Assembly (NCBI GenBank): GCA_028871815.1
Contig: JAGWMJ010000002.1
Coordinates: 186,001-250,000 of the forward strand
Direction of reading: 5' to 3'
Origin: Armatimonadota bacterium
Lineage (GTDB): Bacteria; Armatimonadota; Chthonomonadetes; Chthonomonadales; Chthonomonadaceae
DNA: 64,000 nt
A model generated the notes under the pieces. It worked only from the letters and a program-made list of their open reading frames with translations. It was not told the DNA's origin and made no database searches. Position numbers and translations under genes: made by a program. Shown in pieces: positions 46,381 through 54,473 of this stretch (positions are counted from its first letter, which is position 1; every line of letters starts with the position of its first letter).

Positions 46381-46392
46381 TAACCACGGTTA
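46381..46392 (+). promoter_or_regulatory. Palindrome at the mntR start, candidate MntR/DtxR operator
   Basis: TAACC-AC-GGTTA, a perfect 5+5 dyad two bases before the mntR ATG (46395). DtxR-family regulators bind AT-rich dyads of similar style, so autoregulation is plausible. The arms are short and the match to a published MntR box is not close. Confidence 0.45.
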
Positions 46393-46394
46393 TT

Positions 46395-47081
46395 ATGATG
46401 CATAAACCAGAGCTAACCGGGCAATCGCGGGCAACGCGCTCCGTCGAGGACTACATCAAGGCCATCTACCATCTGTCGGCCGAATCGACGGATGCCACCA
46501 CCCGGAACCTCGCCGGCCGCCTGGCCGTCTCAGGCCCGGCCGTCAGCAAAATGCTGCGGCGTCTCACCGCAATGGGTCTTATCGAGCACGAGCGCGGCCG
46601 GCCGGTTCGGCTCAGTTCTACCGGCCGGCTCATGGCGTTGGAGATGGTGCGCCACCACCGGCTTCTGGAGCTCTACCTGGTTGAAGCTCTCGGCTATGGC
46701 TGGGATACCGTCCACGATGAGGCCGAGCGACTCGAACACCATATCAGCGAGGAGTTTGAGAATCGGATCGATGCACTGCTCGGTCACCCCACGTTTTGTC
46801 CTCATGGCGATCCAATACCCGACTCGAACCTGAGCATTGCGGCCGCTGCCGGCAGAGCGCTCAGCCAGGTGCGGCCGCCGGCGGAGCTGACGGTGATTCG
46901 TGTCAGCGACAAGAGCGCGGCGCTGCTCAAATACGTTGCCGGTTTAGGTCTGGTACCAGGCGCGGCGCTTCGTCTTGTGGAGCAGGAGCCATTCGGCGGC
47001 TCGTTTGTGGTTGAAGTTGGCGGCAAGGTCGCGCGCCTTGCGCCTTCGGTTGCCGACGCGATTACGGTATCTGCGCGATGA
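46395..47081 (+). CDS. mntR: DtxR/MntR family metal-dependent transcriptional regulator
   Basis: 228 residues. The N-terminal winged helix is typical (SVEDYIKAIYHLS, then GRLAVSGPAVSKMLRRL). The metal-binding helix reads HDEAERLEHHISEEFE near residues 110-125: Glu occupies the position that is Cys in DtxR/IdeR, which in the family goes with manganese rather than iron selectivity. CPHGDPIP follows. Unlike Bacillus MntR, it has a C-terminal SH3/FeoA-like domain (ELTVIRVSDKSAALLKYVAGLGLVPG). Its stop overlaps the mntH start by four bases (ATGA), which links it to manganese uptake. It probably represses mntH when manganese is plentiful. Confidence 0.88.
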   Translation: MMHKPELTGQSRATRSVEDYIKAIYHLSAESTDATTRNLAGRLAVSGPAVSKMLRRLTAMGLIEHERGRPVRLSSTGRLMALEMVRHHRLLELYLVEALGYGWDTVHDEAERLEHHISEEFENRIDALLGHPTFCPHGDPIPDSNLSIAAAAGRALSQVRPPAELTVIRVSDKSAALLKYVAGLGLVPGAALRLVEQEPFGGSFVVEVGGKVARLAPSVADAITVSAR

Positions 47082-48415
47082 GCGGGGTCGATCCCTGGCG
47101 TTTTGTCCGGCCCGTACGCCACAGCCTGGAAGAGGTGTACGCCACCATTCCGATACCGGTTGGCGCTTGGTGGCGCAGGATGCTCGCCTTTGCCGGACCC
47201 GGCTTCCTGGTGGCTGTGGGCTATATGGATCCCGGTAACTGGGCAACCGATATCGCCGGCGGCGCGGCCTTTAACTACGCGTTGCTGTCGGTAATCCTTG
47301 TCGCGAACTTTGTCGCCGTGTTCCTGCAGGCAATGGCTGCGCGCCTCGGGCTGGTCACCGGTCGCGACCTGGCACAGGCCTGCAGGGAAACCTATTCCCG
47401 CCCTGTGGCTATCTTCCTGTGGCTCTGGGCCGAGGTCGGCATTGTGGCATGTGACGTGGCGGAGGTGCTTGGCGCCGCAATCGCGCTCCTACTGCTGTTC
47501 CATATTCCTCTGCTGACCGGCGTGGTACTTACCGGTCTGGACGTTTTGATCGTGCTTGCCCTGCAAAACCGGGGATTCAGAGTTATTGAAGCTATTGTAA
47601 TAACCCTTATAGCCATTATTGTTGTTTTGTTTGGCGTGGAGCTGTTCTTTGCACGGCCGGAATGGGCGGCCGTTTGGCGCGGTTTCTTACCGCACCAGCA
47701 GCTTGTCACCAATCCTACTATGCTTTACATTGGGCTGGGCATCGTGGGCGCCACCGTGATGCCGCACAACCTGTTTCTGCACTCCTCTATCGTTCAGACC
47801 CGCAAGATTGGGCGCACAGACGCCGACTTGCGCTCCGCGATTCGCTTCGCGCTAGCCGACTCAGCCATTGCCCTCACGATTGCATTGTGCGTGAACGCCG
47901 CTATCCTCATCGTGGCGGCCGCGGCGTTTTTCCGCAGCGGCCACCACGAAATCGCCGACATTCAGGGCGCATATCGCATGATATCGCCGGTACTTGGCGT
48001 GGCGCTTGCCGCGCCAATCTTTGGCGTTGCGCTCCTTGCCTCAGGACAGGACTCAACCCTCACCGGAACGCTGGCCGGACAGGTGGTGTTGGAAGGCTTC
48101 ATGCAACTGCGGATTCCGCCGTGGCAGCGCCGGCTGATCTCGCGCGGACTCGCGATTGTACCGGCTGTGCTCGTCATTGCATGGGCCGGACCGAATGCTA
48201 CCGGCGGCCTTATGATTTTCAGTCAGGTAGTTCTCTCGGCGGCGCTCATCTTCGCCGTAGTTCCACTCGTCACTATTACGGGCGACCGGAAGCGCATGGG
48301 CAACTTTGTCAACACCCGCGCAAACACGATTGCCGGTTGGCTCATGGCCGCGGCGCTCGCCGTTACCAACGTCTGGCTGGCCGTGACCACGCTGCTGCCG
48401 ATGCTGCGCCACTGA
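47078..48415 (+). CDS. mntH: Nramp family manganese transporter
   Basis: 445 residues, an integral membrane protein of the inner membrane with about 11 helices. The first transport helix contains DPGNWATD (residues about 51-58), which supplies the metal-binding Asp and Asn. Helix 6 has VMPHNLFLHSS near residue 228, with the Met-Pro-His of the second metal site. Nramp proteins import Mn(2+), and to some extent Fe(2+), with protons. The gene is translationally coupled to the regulator upstream. The next gene on this strand, hisD, has its own promoter, so the pair is likely a two-gene unit. Confidence 0.95.
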   Translation: MSGVDPWRFVRPVRHSLEEVYATIPIPVGAWWRRMLAFAGPGFLVAVGYMDPGNWATDIAGGAAFNYALLSVILVANFVAVFLQAMAARLGLVTGRDLAQACRETYSRPVAIFLWLWAEVGIVACDVAEVLGAAIALLLLFHIPLLTGVVLTGLDVLIVLALQNRGFRVIEAIVITLIAIIVVLFGVELFFARPEWAAVWRGFLPHQQLVTNPTMLYIGLGIVGATVMPHNLFLHSSIVQTRKIGRTDADLRSAIRFALADSAIALTIALCVNAAILIVAAAAFFRSGHHEIADIQGAYRMISPVLGVALAAPIFGVALLASGQDSTLTGTLAGQVVLEGFMQLRIPPWQRRLISRGLAIVPAVLVIAWAGPNATGGLMIFSQVVLSAALIFAVVPLVTITGDRKRMGNFVNTRANTIAGWLMAAALAVTNVWLAVTTLLPMLRH

Positions 48416-48444
48416 GGCTCCGTGCCGCGAGACACTGCCGTTGT

Positions 48445-48474
48445 TTGACTAGCTCGCCCAGCGCAACGTATAAT
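48445..48474 (+). promoter_or_regulatory. Sigma-70 promoter of the histidine operon
   Basis: TTGACT (48445-48450) and TATAAT (48469-48474) with an 18-base spacer. It lies 34 bases before the hisD start, so the leader is short and leaves little room for a leader-peptide attenuator. Confidence 0.8.
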
Positions 48475-48508
48475 TGCAGTTTGCGACTAACGGACTCAGG
48501 AGATGCGG

Positions 48509-49801
48509 GTGCGCCAGATAGAGGTAAAGCGCGATGGGTGGGACGTGGCACTTGCGGCGCTGCAGCGTCCGGCTATGCAGGCCGATACCGGCCTTGAAGA
48601 TACGGTGCGTGGCATCATCCGCGACGTCCGTTTACGCGGCGATGTCGCTCTCCTCGAGTTGGGCCGCAAGTTTGACGCGCCGGACCTGAACGCACTTGTT
48701 GTTGAGCCCGAGGATCTGGATCGCGCCGAGGCCGCCGTCGATCCGGCGCTCGCCGACGCCATACGCGTGGCAGCCGCCAATATACGGGCGTTTCACGCGC
48801 GGCAGCGGGAGAACAGTTGGTCGTTCAGCAGCGGAGGCGTTACCACCGGGCAGCTGATCCGCCCGCTTCAGCGCGTTGGCGTCTATGTCCCAGGCGGCAC
48901 GGCGCTCTATCCCAGCACGGTGCTTATGACGGTGATACCGGCTCGCGAAGCCGGGGTGGAAGAGGTCGTTCTATGCACGCCGGCCCAGAAGGATGGCAGT
49001 GTCTCACCCGCCGTCCTGTATGCAGCGAGTATTGCGGGCGCCAGGCTCATCATCCGTGCCGGAGGCGCGCAGGCCCTTGCCGCAATGGCGTTCGGCACAG
49101 AGAGCGTTCCGCGTGTTGACAAGGTAGTAGGACCGGGAAACCTCTACGTCAATATAGCAAAGCGCCTGTTGTACGGTCATGTGGATGTCGATATGCTGGC
49201 CGGGCCCAGCGAAGTGTGCGTTTTGGCCGATGGTAGCGCCTCTGCACGCTTCGTCGCCGCAGATATGCTGACCCAGGCCGAACACGATGGCGACGCTGCT
49301 GCTTTCCTGATTACGCCATCTGCAGCCCTGGCTTCAGCCGTGCAAGCTGCCATTGAACGGGCACTTGTTGGTCAGCCACGCCGAGCCATTCTCGAACGCG
49401 CACTCCTGGAGCATGGAGCGCTTATTGTGGGAGAGACGATGGCGCAGTGCATTGATCTGGCAAACCGCTGCGCACCCGAGCATCTGGCGCTGATGGTTGA
49501 GGACCCATGGCGTTTGCTTCCTTCGATCCGTTCGGCCGGGGCGATCCTGATGGGTCGGTACACGCCGCAGGCCCTGGGCGACTACATCGCCGGGCCGAGC
49601 CACTGCCTGCCAACCGCAGGGACGGCGCGGTTTAGCTCACCGCTCAGCGTAGAGAGCTTTCTGAAGCGGACTTCGGTGGTCGATTGCAGCATTGAGGCGC
49701 TCCGTGAACTCGCTGGCCACATCACCGCATTTGCGCGTGGCGAGGGATTCGAGGCGCACGCACAGGGCGTTGAAGTGCGCCTGGAGGAGCCGGAGACGTG
49801 A
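48509..49801 (+). CDS. hisD: Histidinol dehydrogenase
   Basis: Final two oxidations of histidine synthesis, histidinol to histidine, with NAD and zinc. 430 residues from the GTG at 48509, which sits six bases after CAGGAG; the ATG at 48503 touches the Shine-Dalgarno and is less likely. Family segments: YVPGGTALYPSTVLM near residue 128, DMLAGPSEVCVLADG near residue 228, and TQAEHDGDAAAF near residue 252, where Glu and His are catalytic. The C-terminal dimer part has SPLSVESFLKRTSVVD. It overlaps hisB by four bases (GTGA). Confidence 0.96.
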   Translation: MRQIEVKRDGWDVALAALQRPAMQADTGLEDTVRGIIRDVRLRGDVALLELGRKFDAPDLNALVVEPEDLDRAEAAVDPALADAIRVAAANIRAFHARQRENSWSFSSGGVTTGQLIRPLQRVGVYVPGGTALYPSTVLMTVIPAREAGVEEVVLCTPAQKDGSVSPAVLYAASIAGARLIIRAGGAQALAAMAFGTESVPRVDKVVGPGNLYVNIAKRLLYGHVDVDMLAGPSEVCVLADGSASARFVAADMLTQAEHDGDAAAFLITPSAALASAVQAAIERALVGQPRRAILERALLEHGALIVGETMAQCIDLANRCAPEHLALMVEDPWRLLPSIRSAGAILMGRYTPQALGDYIAGPSHCLPTAGTARFSSPLSVESFLKRTSVVDCSIEALRELAGHITAFARGEGFEAHAQGVEVRLEEPET

Positions 49802-50391
49802 GCCGTACCGCCGAAATTGCCCGCAAAACAGCTGAAACCGACGTAACCGTCTCTCTCGACCTGGATGGCGACGGCAGCTGTGATGCATCAACAGGAATCG
49901 GCTTCTTCGACCATATGCTGACCCTCGTGGCGCACCACGGCCTCGTTGGGTTGAAAGTACGAGCGCACGGCGACGTCCATGTGGATGATCACCACACGGT
50001 GGAAGATGTTGGGATTGCCATTGGGGCCGCGCTACGCAAGGCACTCGGTAATTGCTCCGGCATCGTACGTATGGGCCATGCCTTTGCTCCGATGGACGAG
50101 GCACTGGTACTGTGCGCGATCGACGTGAGCGGACGTGGCATACTGGTCTGCGAGTTGGAGCTGCCCACGCCCCGGTTGGGAGACTACACCACCGAACTGA
50201 CGCCGGAGTTCTTCCGGGCCGTAGCGCACAACGCAGGCTGGACAGTCCACCTGAAGCAGATATCCGGCTCCAACACGCACCATTTGGTGGAGGCGGCGTT
50301 CAAGGCATTCGCGCGCGCGGCTCGAATGGCCGTCGCGGTGGACCCGCGCGTGATCGGCGTGCCCAGTACCAAGGGTGTGTTGGGCGAATGA
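49798..50391 (+). CDS. hisB: Imidazoleglycerol-phosphate dehydratase
   Basis: Dehydrates imidazole glycerol phosphate in histidine synthesis. 197 residues, monofunctional (no N-terminal phosphatase as in the E. coli enzyme). Manganese-binding repeats are visible: GFFDHMLTLVAHHG near residue 35 and DVHVDDHHTVEDVGI near residue 60, with the mirrored set GSNTHHLVEAAFKAFARA near residue 157. The GTG start overlaps the hisD stop, and the stop overlaps the hisH ATG, so translation is tightly coupled. Confidence 0.96.
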   Translation: MSRTAEIARKTAETDVTVSLDLDGDGSCDASTGIGFFDHMLTLVAHHGLVGLKVRAHGDVHVDDHHTVEDVGIAIGAALRKALGNCSGIVRMGHAFAPMDEALVLCAIDVSGRGILVCELELPTPRLGDYTTELTPEFFRAVAHNAGWTVHLKQISGSNTHHLVEAAFKAFARAARMAVAVDPRVIGVPSTKGVLGE

Positions 50392-51011
50392 TAGCGATTG
50401 TAGATTATGGAATGGCAAATCTGCGAAGCGTCGAGCGCGCTTTGCGGTACCTTGGTGCGGAGGCGTGTATCACAGCGCAGCCGGACGAGGTGGATGCCGC
50501 TGCCGCCGTGGTACTGCCGGGAGTAGGCGCATTTGCGGCCGCCATGAATAACCTGAGGGAGTCGGGATTGCAGGAGGCCGTTGCCCGAGCAGCTCGGTCG
50601 GGGAAACCGTTTCTGGGTATCTGCCTGGGTCTGCAGATGCTGTTTGATAGCAGTACTGAAATGTGCGGTTCCGAGGGCCTGGGGTTATTCCGTGGCACGG
50701 TAGTGCGCCTTGGCGATGACCCGCCCACGGAATGGCCGCTCATCAAAGTGCCGCACATTGGGTGGAACCAACTCTGCAAACCGCGTCCATCACGCCTACT
50801 GGATGGAATCTGCAGCGGGGAGGAGGTCTACTTCGTTCACTCGTACTACCCCGTTCCGACGCAGCCCGCCCTGGTGGTGGCGACTGCGGAGCACGGCCGG
50901 CCATTTTGCGCCGCCGTCGAGAGCGGCAACGTGGCCGCTACACAGTTCCACCCGGAGAAGAGCGGCGACGCAGGGCTTCGCATTTTGCGAAACTTCATCA
51001 GCTGGAACTAG
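50388..51011 (+). CDS. hisH: Imidazole glycerol phosphate synthase, glutaminase subunit
   Basis: Class I glutamine amidotransferase that feeds ammonia to HisF. 207 residues. The nucleophile elbow FLGICLGLQ (Cys near residue 79) and the catalytic His-Glu in FHPEKSGD near residue 186 are present. GVGAFAAAM near residue 45 is typical of HisH. The ATG overlaps the hisB stop (ATGA). The partner HisF is not in the window; in many genomes it follows hisA, but here the operon ends with hisA and two membrane proteins. Confidence 0.95.
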   Translation: MIAIVDYGMANLRSVERALRYLGAEACITAQPDEVDAAAAVVLPGVGAFAAAMNNLRESGLQEAVARAARSGKPFLGICLGLQMLFDSSTEMCGSEGLGLFRGTVVRLGDDPPTEWPLIKVPHIGWNQLCKPRPSRLLDGICSGEEVYFVHSYYPVPTQPALVVATAEHGRPFCAAVESGNVAATQFHPEKSGDAGLRILRNFISWN

Positions 51012-51049
51012 GTAGTGATACTCGTGCACCCGCTTGTGCTGCAGACCGT

Positions 51050-51805
51050 ATGATGGAGGTCTTCCCCGCCATCGATATTCAGGATGGCGTCTGCGTCCGG
51101 CTTCAGCAGGGTCGGTTCGACTCAGCTTCCACATACTCCAGCGATCCGCTTGAGATAGCGGTCCGCTGGAAGGATGCCGGCGCAACCTGGCTGCATGTGG
51201 TTGATCTGGATGGCGCTCGCCGCGGCATGCCGACGCCGGCCCTCTCGTCGGTACTCGACCGGCTGGTAGCGGTCGGCGGATTGCGAATTCAGTGGGGCGG
51301 CGGAATCCGAACGGCCGACCATATAACGCGAATCCTGAATGCCGGGGCGACACGGGTGGTTCTAGGCACCGCGGTGACGCAGGAACGTACGAGGGCGGCC
51401 AAACTGCTCGGCGAGTTTGGTGAAGCCGCCGCGGTCGCGGTCGACGCGCGCGACGGACTGGTGGCGATCAACGGCTGGCAGACCGACACCGATCACAGCG
51501 TAGCGGAGTTCACGTGCGAGATGAAGTCATTGGGAGCCGTTCGGTTTATCGCGACCGATATAGCCACCGACGGCATGCTGTCGGGTGTGAATACGGTGGC
51601 GCTCGCCGGAGTAGCGGAAGCTGCATCGCCGATGCCCGTCATCGCATCTGGGGGCGTTGCCGGGCCTGACGACATCCGGCGGCTCATGCAGTTGCAGCAA
51701 GAATCGCACAATCTGGAGGGTGTTATCGTGGGCAAGGCGCTGTATACAGGCAGCTTGCAACTCGGCGAGGCATTGGCGTTAGCGCAGGGAGGTCAGGATG
51801 GATAA
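51050..51805 (+). CDS. hisA: ProFAR isomerase (HisA)
   Basis: Opens the ribose ring of N'-phosphoribosylformimino-AICAR-ribotide in histidine synthesis. 251 residues, a TIM barrel. The first catalytic Asp is in FPAIDIQDG near residue 10. The second Asp is in ATDIATDGMLSG near residue 170, and phosphate-binding glycines are in ASGGVAG. Two adjacent ATG codons can serve as start; neither has a strong Shine-Dalgarno, and 38 bases separate it from hisH. The stop lies inside the next gene by eight bases. A bifunctional PriA is less likely because the window is organised as a his operon with no trp genes. Confidence 0.93.
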   Translation: MMEVFPAIDIQDGVCVRLQQGRFDSASTYSSDPLEIAVRWKDAGATWLHVVDLDGARRGMPTPALSSVLDRLVAVGGLRIQWGGGIRTADHITRILNAGATRVVLGTAVTQERTRAAKLLGEFGEAAAVAVDARDGLVAINGWQTDTDHSVAEFTCEMKSLGAVRFIATDIATDGMLSGVNTVALAGVAEAASPMPVIASGGVAGPDDIRRLMQLQQESHNLEGVIVGKALYTGSLQLGEALALAQGGQDG

Positions 51806-52097
51806 CGGCACTCTGGCAATCATGCTCTCGCTTGGCATCCCGCTGGCGGCCATAATCACCAATCACTTTTACAAGCTGGCCAGGCTGCGTGCGCAAAGCC
51901 GAACCGGCCTCGACTCCGGTACACGCGCGGCGATCGAGTCGCTTCGGCAGGAGGTGGCAACCTTGCGCGACACGACCATGCAGTACGACCTCAGCTTCGA
52001 TACGGCGCTTCAGCGCATCGATTCCCGGGTTACTGGTTTGGAGCGGCGCCTCTCGGCTGCCGACCCGGCGCCAGTCTCGGCCCGTATCGGCGATTAG
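51798..52097 (+). CDS. Small membrane protein with coiled coil, paralogue 1 (PspB-like layout)
   Basis: 99 residues. The ATG overlaps the hisA stop by eight bases and has GGGAGG five bases upstream. One N-terminal membrane helix (IMLSLGIPLAAIITNHFY) is followed by a cytoplasmic coiled-coil region. The stretch LRDTTMQYDLSFDTALQRIDSR near residues 57-78 recurs almost unchanged in the next protein. The arrangement (short TM segment, charged helix, then a leucine-containing RxxxLExR tail) is like phage-shock protein B, which works with PspC/PspA under envelope stress, but the similarity is architectural only. The gene belongs to the his transcript. Confidence 0.75.
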   Translation: MDNGTLAIMLSLGIPLAAIITNHFYKLARLRAQSRTGLDSGTRAAIESLRQEVATLRDTTMQYDLSFDTALQRIDSRVTGLERRLSAADPAPVSARIGD

Positions 52098-52117
52098 TAC
52101 ACGAAGGAGGCGCAGCC

Positions 52118-52450
52118 ATGGGCTTTTGGATGGCCGTCGTACTGGGTATGATCGTGGCGGCAGTTTCGGTAATCGCCATCCCGATCGCCGGCATCTGGAC
52201 GTACCACCGTCGTAAGCTATATGCTATGGAACTCGAGGCGCGGGGCCGCGAGGCTGACCAGGTGACCGCCCAGATCGAGGAGTTGCGCGATGAGCTGCGG
52301 GCGCTCCGAGACACGACGATGCAGTACGATCTGAGTTTCGACACCTCACTACAACGGCTTGAAAGCCGGATGCAGCACCTGGAAACTCGCAACCGGGTTG
52401 GCGCCGCGGTCGAGGAGCAGGCGCCACTCTCATCGCGACTCGGTAACTGA
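52118..52450 (+). CDS. Small membrane protein with coiled coil, paralogue 2 (PspB-like layout)
   Basis: 110 residues, with AAGGAGG seven bases before the ATG. N-terminal membrane helix (AVVLGMIVAAVSVIAIPIAGIW), then a charged stretch rich in Arg/Glu and a coiled coil. It contains LRDTTMQYDLSFDTSLQRLESR, matching paralogue 1 at most positions, so the two genes are a tandem duplication. Function unknown. They are followed by a clear terminator at 52484-52524, which places both in the histidine operon. Whether they affect histidine synthesis or just share its transcript cannot be decided from sequence. Confidence 0.75.
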   Translation: MGFWMAVVLGMIVAAVSVIAIPIAGIWTYHRRKLYAMELEARGREADQVTAQIEELRDELRALRDTTMQYDLSFDTSLQRLESRMQHLETRNRVGAAVEEQAPLSSRLGN

Positions 52451-52483
52451 AATGGGGCGCCCGGTTTGCCTGTACAAGTGCGC

Positions 52484-52524
52484 AAGCCGCGGCCGACCAG
52501 ATGGGTCGATCTACCGCGGCTTTT
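52484..52524 (+). terminator. Intrinsic terminator after the his operon
   Basis: AAGCCGCGG (52484-52492) pairs with CCGCGGCTT (52514-52522), and an inner stem CGACC/GGTCG tightens the loop. TTTT follows at 52521-52524. It closes the histidine operon between it and the convergent rpmA gene; on the minus strand the T-run is only two bases. Confidence 0.8.
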
Positions 52525-52554
52525 GAGGTCGGTTCAAGGGCCCTCGGGCCGGAT

Positions 52555-52836
52555 TCAGTCCGCTGCGATCTCGACCTGCGCTGTTTCGGCCGGGTACACG
52601 CTCACTCGACGGCGATCCTTGCAGCCTTCAAACTTCACGATACCGTCGATGAGCGCAAACAACGTGTGGTCACGACCCAAGCCCACATTGGCGCCCGGAT
52701 GCAGTGGCGTGCCGCGTTGGCGCACCAGCACGTATCCGGCTCGTACGGTTTCGCCACCGTACTCCTTCACGCCAAGCATCTTCGGCTTGCTGTCGCGGCC
52801 ATTGCGCGAGCTGCCCATACCTTTTTTGTGTGCCAT
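52555..52836 (-). CDS. rpmA: Ribosomal protein bL27
   Basis: 93 residues of the large ribosomal subunit, at the peptidyl-transferase centre. The N-terminus [19 protein letters not shown] is the bL27 signature without the N-terminal extension found in Firmicutes. The rest continues with [35 protein letters not shown]. The C-terminus is slightly longer than in E. coli. Starts 24 bases after rplU in the usual rplU-rpmA order. obgE, often the third gene, is not here. Confidence 0.97.
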   Translation of the reverse strand: MAHKKGMGSSRNGRDSKPKMLGVKEYGGETVRAGYVLVRQRGTPLHPGANVGLGRDHTLFALIDGIVKFEGCKDRRRVSVYPAETAQVEIAAD

Positions 52837-52860
52837 GGTTTTGTACTCTGCAAGCCGCGT

Positions 52861-53172
52861 TCAGCCGGCGATTTGATCGATCCGTAGACGGGTCAACTCC
52901 TGACGGTGCCCGTAGCGGCGTGAGCTATGTTTCTTCGGCTTGTAGGTGAAACCGTTGATCTTCTTGCCTCGCTCGTGGGCCAGAATCGTGGCGACCACTG
53001 TAGCCCCTTCAACAGTTGGAGCGCCGACGCGAAGGCCGTCATCGTTCGCGACCAGGAGAACCTCCTCCAGCACTACCGTGCTTTCGGCATCGCCCACCAG
53101 GCGCTCGACCAACAACTCCCCACCGGGCGAGACGCGATACTGCTTACCACCCGTTTTTACGATTGCGTACAT
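52861..53172 (-). CDS. rplU: Ribosomal protein bL21
   Basis: 103 residues, from the ATG at 53172 preceded by GGAG six bases upstream; an upstream GTG at 53199 is open but unnecessary. The N-terminus YAIVKTGGKQYRV and the C-terminal KPKKHSSRRYGHRQELTRLRI are diagnostic for bL21, which binds 23S rRNA. It forms an operon with rpmA. A near-consensus promoter lies 80 bases upstream on the minus strand. Confidence 0.97.
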   Translation of the reverse strand: MYAIVKTGGKQYRVSPGGELLVERLVGDAESTVVLEEVLLVANDDGLRVGAPTVEGATVVATILAHERGKKINGFTYKPKKHSSRRYGHRQELTRLRIDQIAG

Positions 53173-53253
53173 GCGTAGCTCCAAGCGGCTGCGGACCAAA
53201 TACTGTGTTCCGACGCGAGCCCAATAATCTGCGGCCGATTGCGCCGGCGAAGT

Positions 53254-53283
53254 ATTGTACCGGCCTCACTGCCTTTCTGTCAA
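53254..53283 (-). promoter_or_regulatory. Sigma-70 promoter of rplU-rpmA
   Basis: On the minus strand, TTGACA (53283-53278) and TACAAT (53259-53254) with an 18-base spacer, upstream of rplU. The leader of about 75 bases has no terminator-like structure that I can see. Confidence 0.8.
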
Positions 53284-53661
53284 CAGCACGCATTGCCCGT
53301 AATCCTCCAGCTACGCTGTCGGCTGTCGCGACACGCGCGTCATTGGTCGCCGTTTTCTCGGATTGGCTTCCGCGGCCGGTTTCAGGTGCCGTCTAGCGGG
53401 CGAAATATCGTGGGTTAGGGTCCGGTGTTGGCTATTGTCCCGTCCATCTGGCGCTAGATGGCGCTGTTTGCGTTGCGACTGTATACGCCTTACGTGAAAA
53501 TGCGCTCCGAATCTCGCGTCGAGTTCAGTTGTCGGCTACTCTGAGGCGCGCCGGCGTCTTGTGTGGTTGCTAGGTCATGTACTGCGCAACCGCCCTTTCT
53601 CTGATGACTGCGACCAGCTGCGCAACACGGATCCCAATGTCGGAATCGCTACACGCAGCCT
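53284..53661. other. Intergenic region without recognisable genes
   Basis: About 380 bases between the rplU promoter and the lipoprotein gene. The only structure I notice is CCATCT-GGCGCT-AGATGG at 53444-53461, a short imperfect dyad. No RNA gene, open frame with a start site, or T-run terminator stands out. Confidence 0.5.
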
Positions 53662-54189
53662 CTACGGTACCCAGATCCTCACCGGGTTAGCATTTTCCGT
53701 CGTGGCGGGGTCGCCCGGCATAAAGGCAGGGCCACCCAGGCTATTCTTCCCAAAGACCGATCCAAACAGAGCAATATCTGGGTACGTGACCACCGTGTAC
53801 ATTCCGGTGGCGAGGTCCGGGCTGTATTCGGTGACACTCTGCGACGTGCCGGGCGCGACGTCAACGCCGGACCCACCCTGGCCAGAGGTCCCCAAAGAGG
53901 GCGGGTCGATGGCCGTAACCTGGCCGTCTGCGCTAGTTGCCGTCCCTATGAAAAGCGGATCCCCGTCCCAACGCACGCTGCCTGTTGTGCCGTTGGCCAC
54001 CGTGAATGTTATCGACAGCCAACTGGTCCCAGATTTCGTAGTTCTAGTGACGACCTGGCTGAACGTGATGCCGTCGACCGTCCGGGGACGTGACGTGCGA
54101 GTGACTGCGGCCGGGCCGGCTCCGCCGCCGCATCCCGAGCCGACCAGGGTGGCTGCAAAGATCGCAGCCGCAAGATAGGCGCTCTTCAT
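53662..54189 (-). CDS. Putative exported lipoprotein, unknown function
   Basis: 175 residues. The N-terminus has a lysine, a hydrophobic core and a cysteine at about residue 20 (LVGSGCGGG), which looks like a lipoprotein signal, although the -3 residue is Gly and so the lipobox is not canonical. The mature part starts with a Gly/Ala linker, then beta-rich segments (SWLSITFTVANGTTG and MYTVVTYPDIALFG), which suggests an immunoglobulin-like fold. I do not recognise a family. AAGGAAAG lies upstream of the ATG. It stands alone between a gene-poor tract and rplU. Possibly a surface or periplasmic protein. Confidence 0.6.
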   Translation of the reverse strand: MKSAYLAAAIFAATLVGSGCGGGAGPAAVTRTSRPRTVDGITFSQVVTRTTKSGTSWLSITFTVANGTTGSVRWDGDPLFIGTATSADGQVTAIDPPSLGTSGQGGSGVDVAPGTSQSVTEYSPDLATGMYTVVTYPDIALFGSVFGKNSLGGPAFMPGDPATTENANPVRIWVP

Positions 54190-54225
54190 GGCTTGCTTTC
54201 CTTCTGGGGGATGAATGGGGGCGTG

Positions 54226-54459
54226 TCAGTACCCGAAATAGAACGGATAGTTGATGGCCGGCGCGAACTGGTGTGGTTCCGGGCAACGCCGTACACGCAT
54301 TCCCGCCATTATGACGACGCTGGAACTTGGCGCCGAGCGGAAATGCGGGATTCCGAACAGCAGCACGCACAGGAGGGTCAACGCAAGCTGATTAAACGGC
54401 CAAGTCGGACGGGCCGCGTTGCGTTGCGTTGCGCGGCTGCCTGAAGTGTTCCGGTTCAT
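54226..54459 (-). CDS. Doubtful small membrane-protein ORF
   Basis: 77 codons from an ATG with no good Shine-Dalgarno. It has one hydrophobic stretch (LALTLLCVLLFGI) and a C-terminus rich in Pro and aromatic residues. It directly precedes the lipoprotein gene on the same strand, with a 36-base gap, so it could be a real small gene of the same transcript. Nothing about it is conserved to my knowledge; it may be chance. Confidence 0.3.
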   Translation of the reverse strand: MNRNTSGSRATQRNAARPTWPFNQLALTLLCVLLFGIPHFRSAPSSSVVIMAGMRVRRCPEPHQFAPAINYPFYFGY

Positions 54460-54473
54460 CGGCCCTGCTCCGC

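Noticed and set aside
53444-53461. Terminator at CCATCT/AGATGG
   Set aside because: Short arms, imperfect centre, no T-run and no gene ending nearby.
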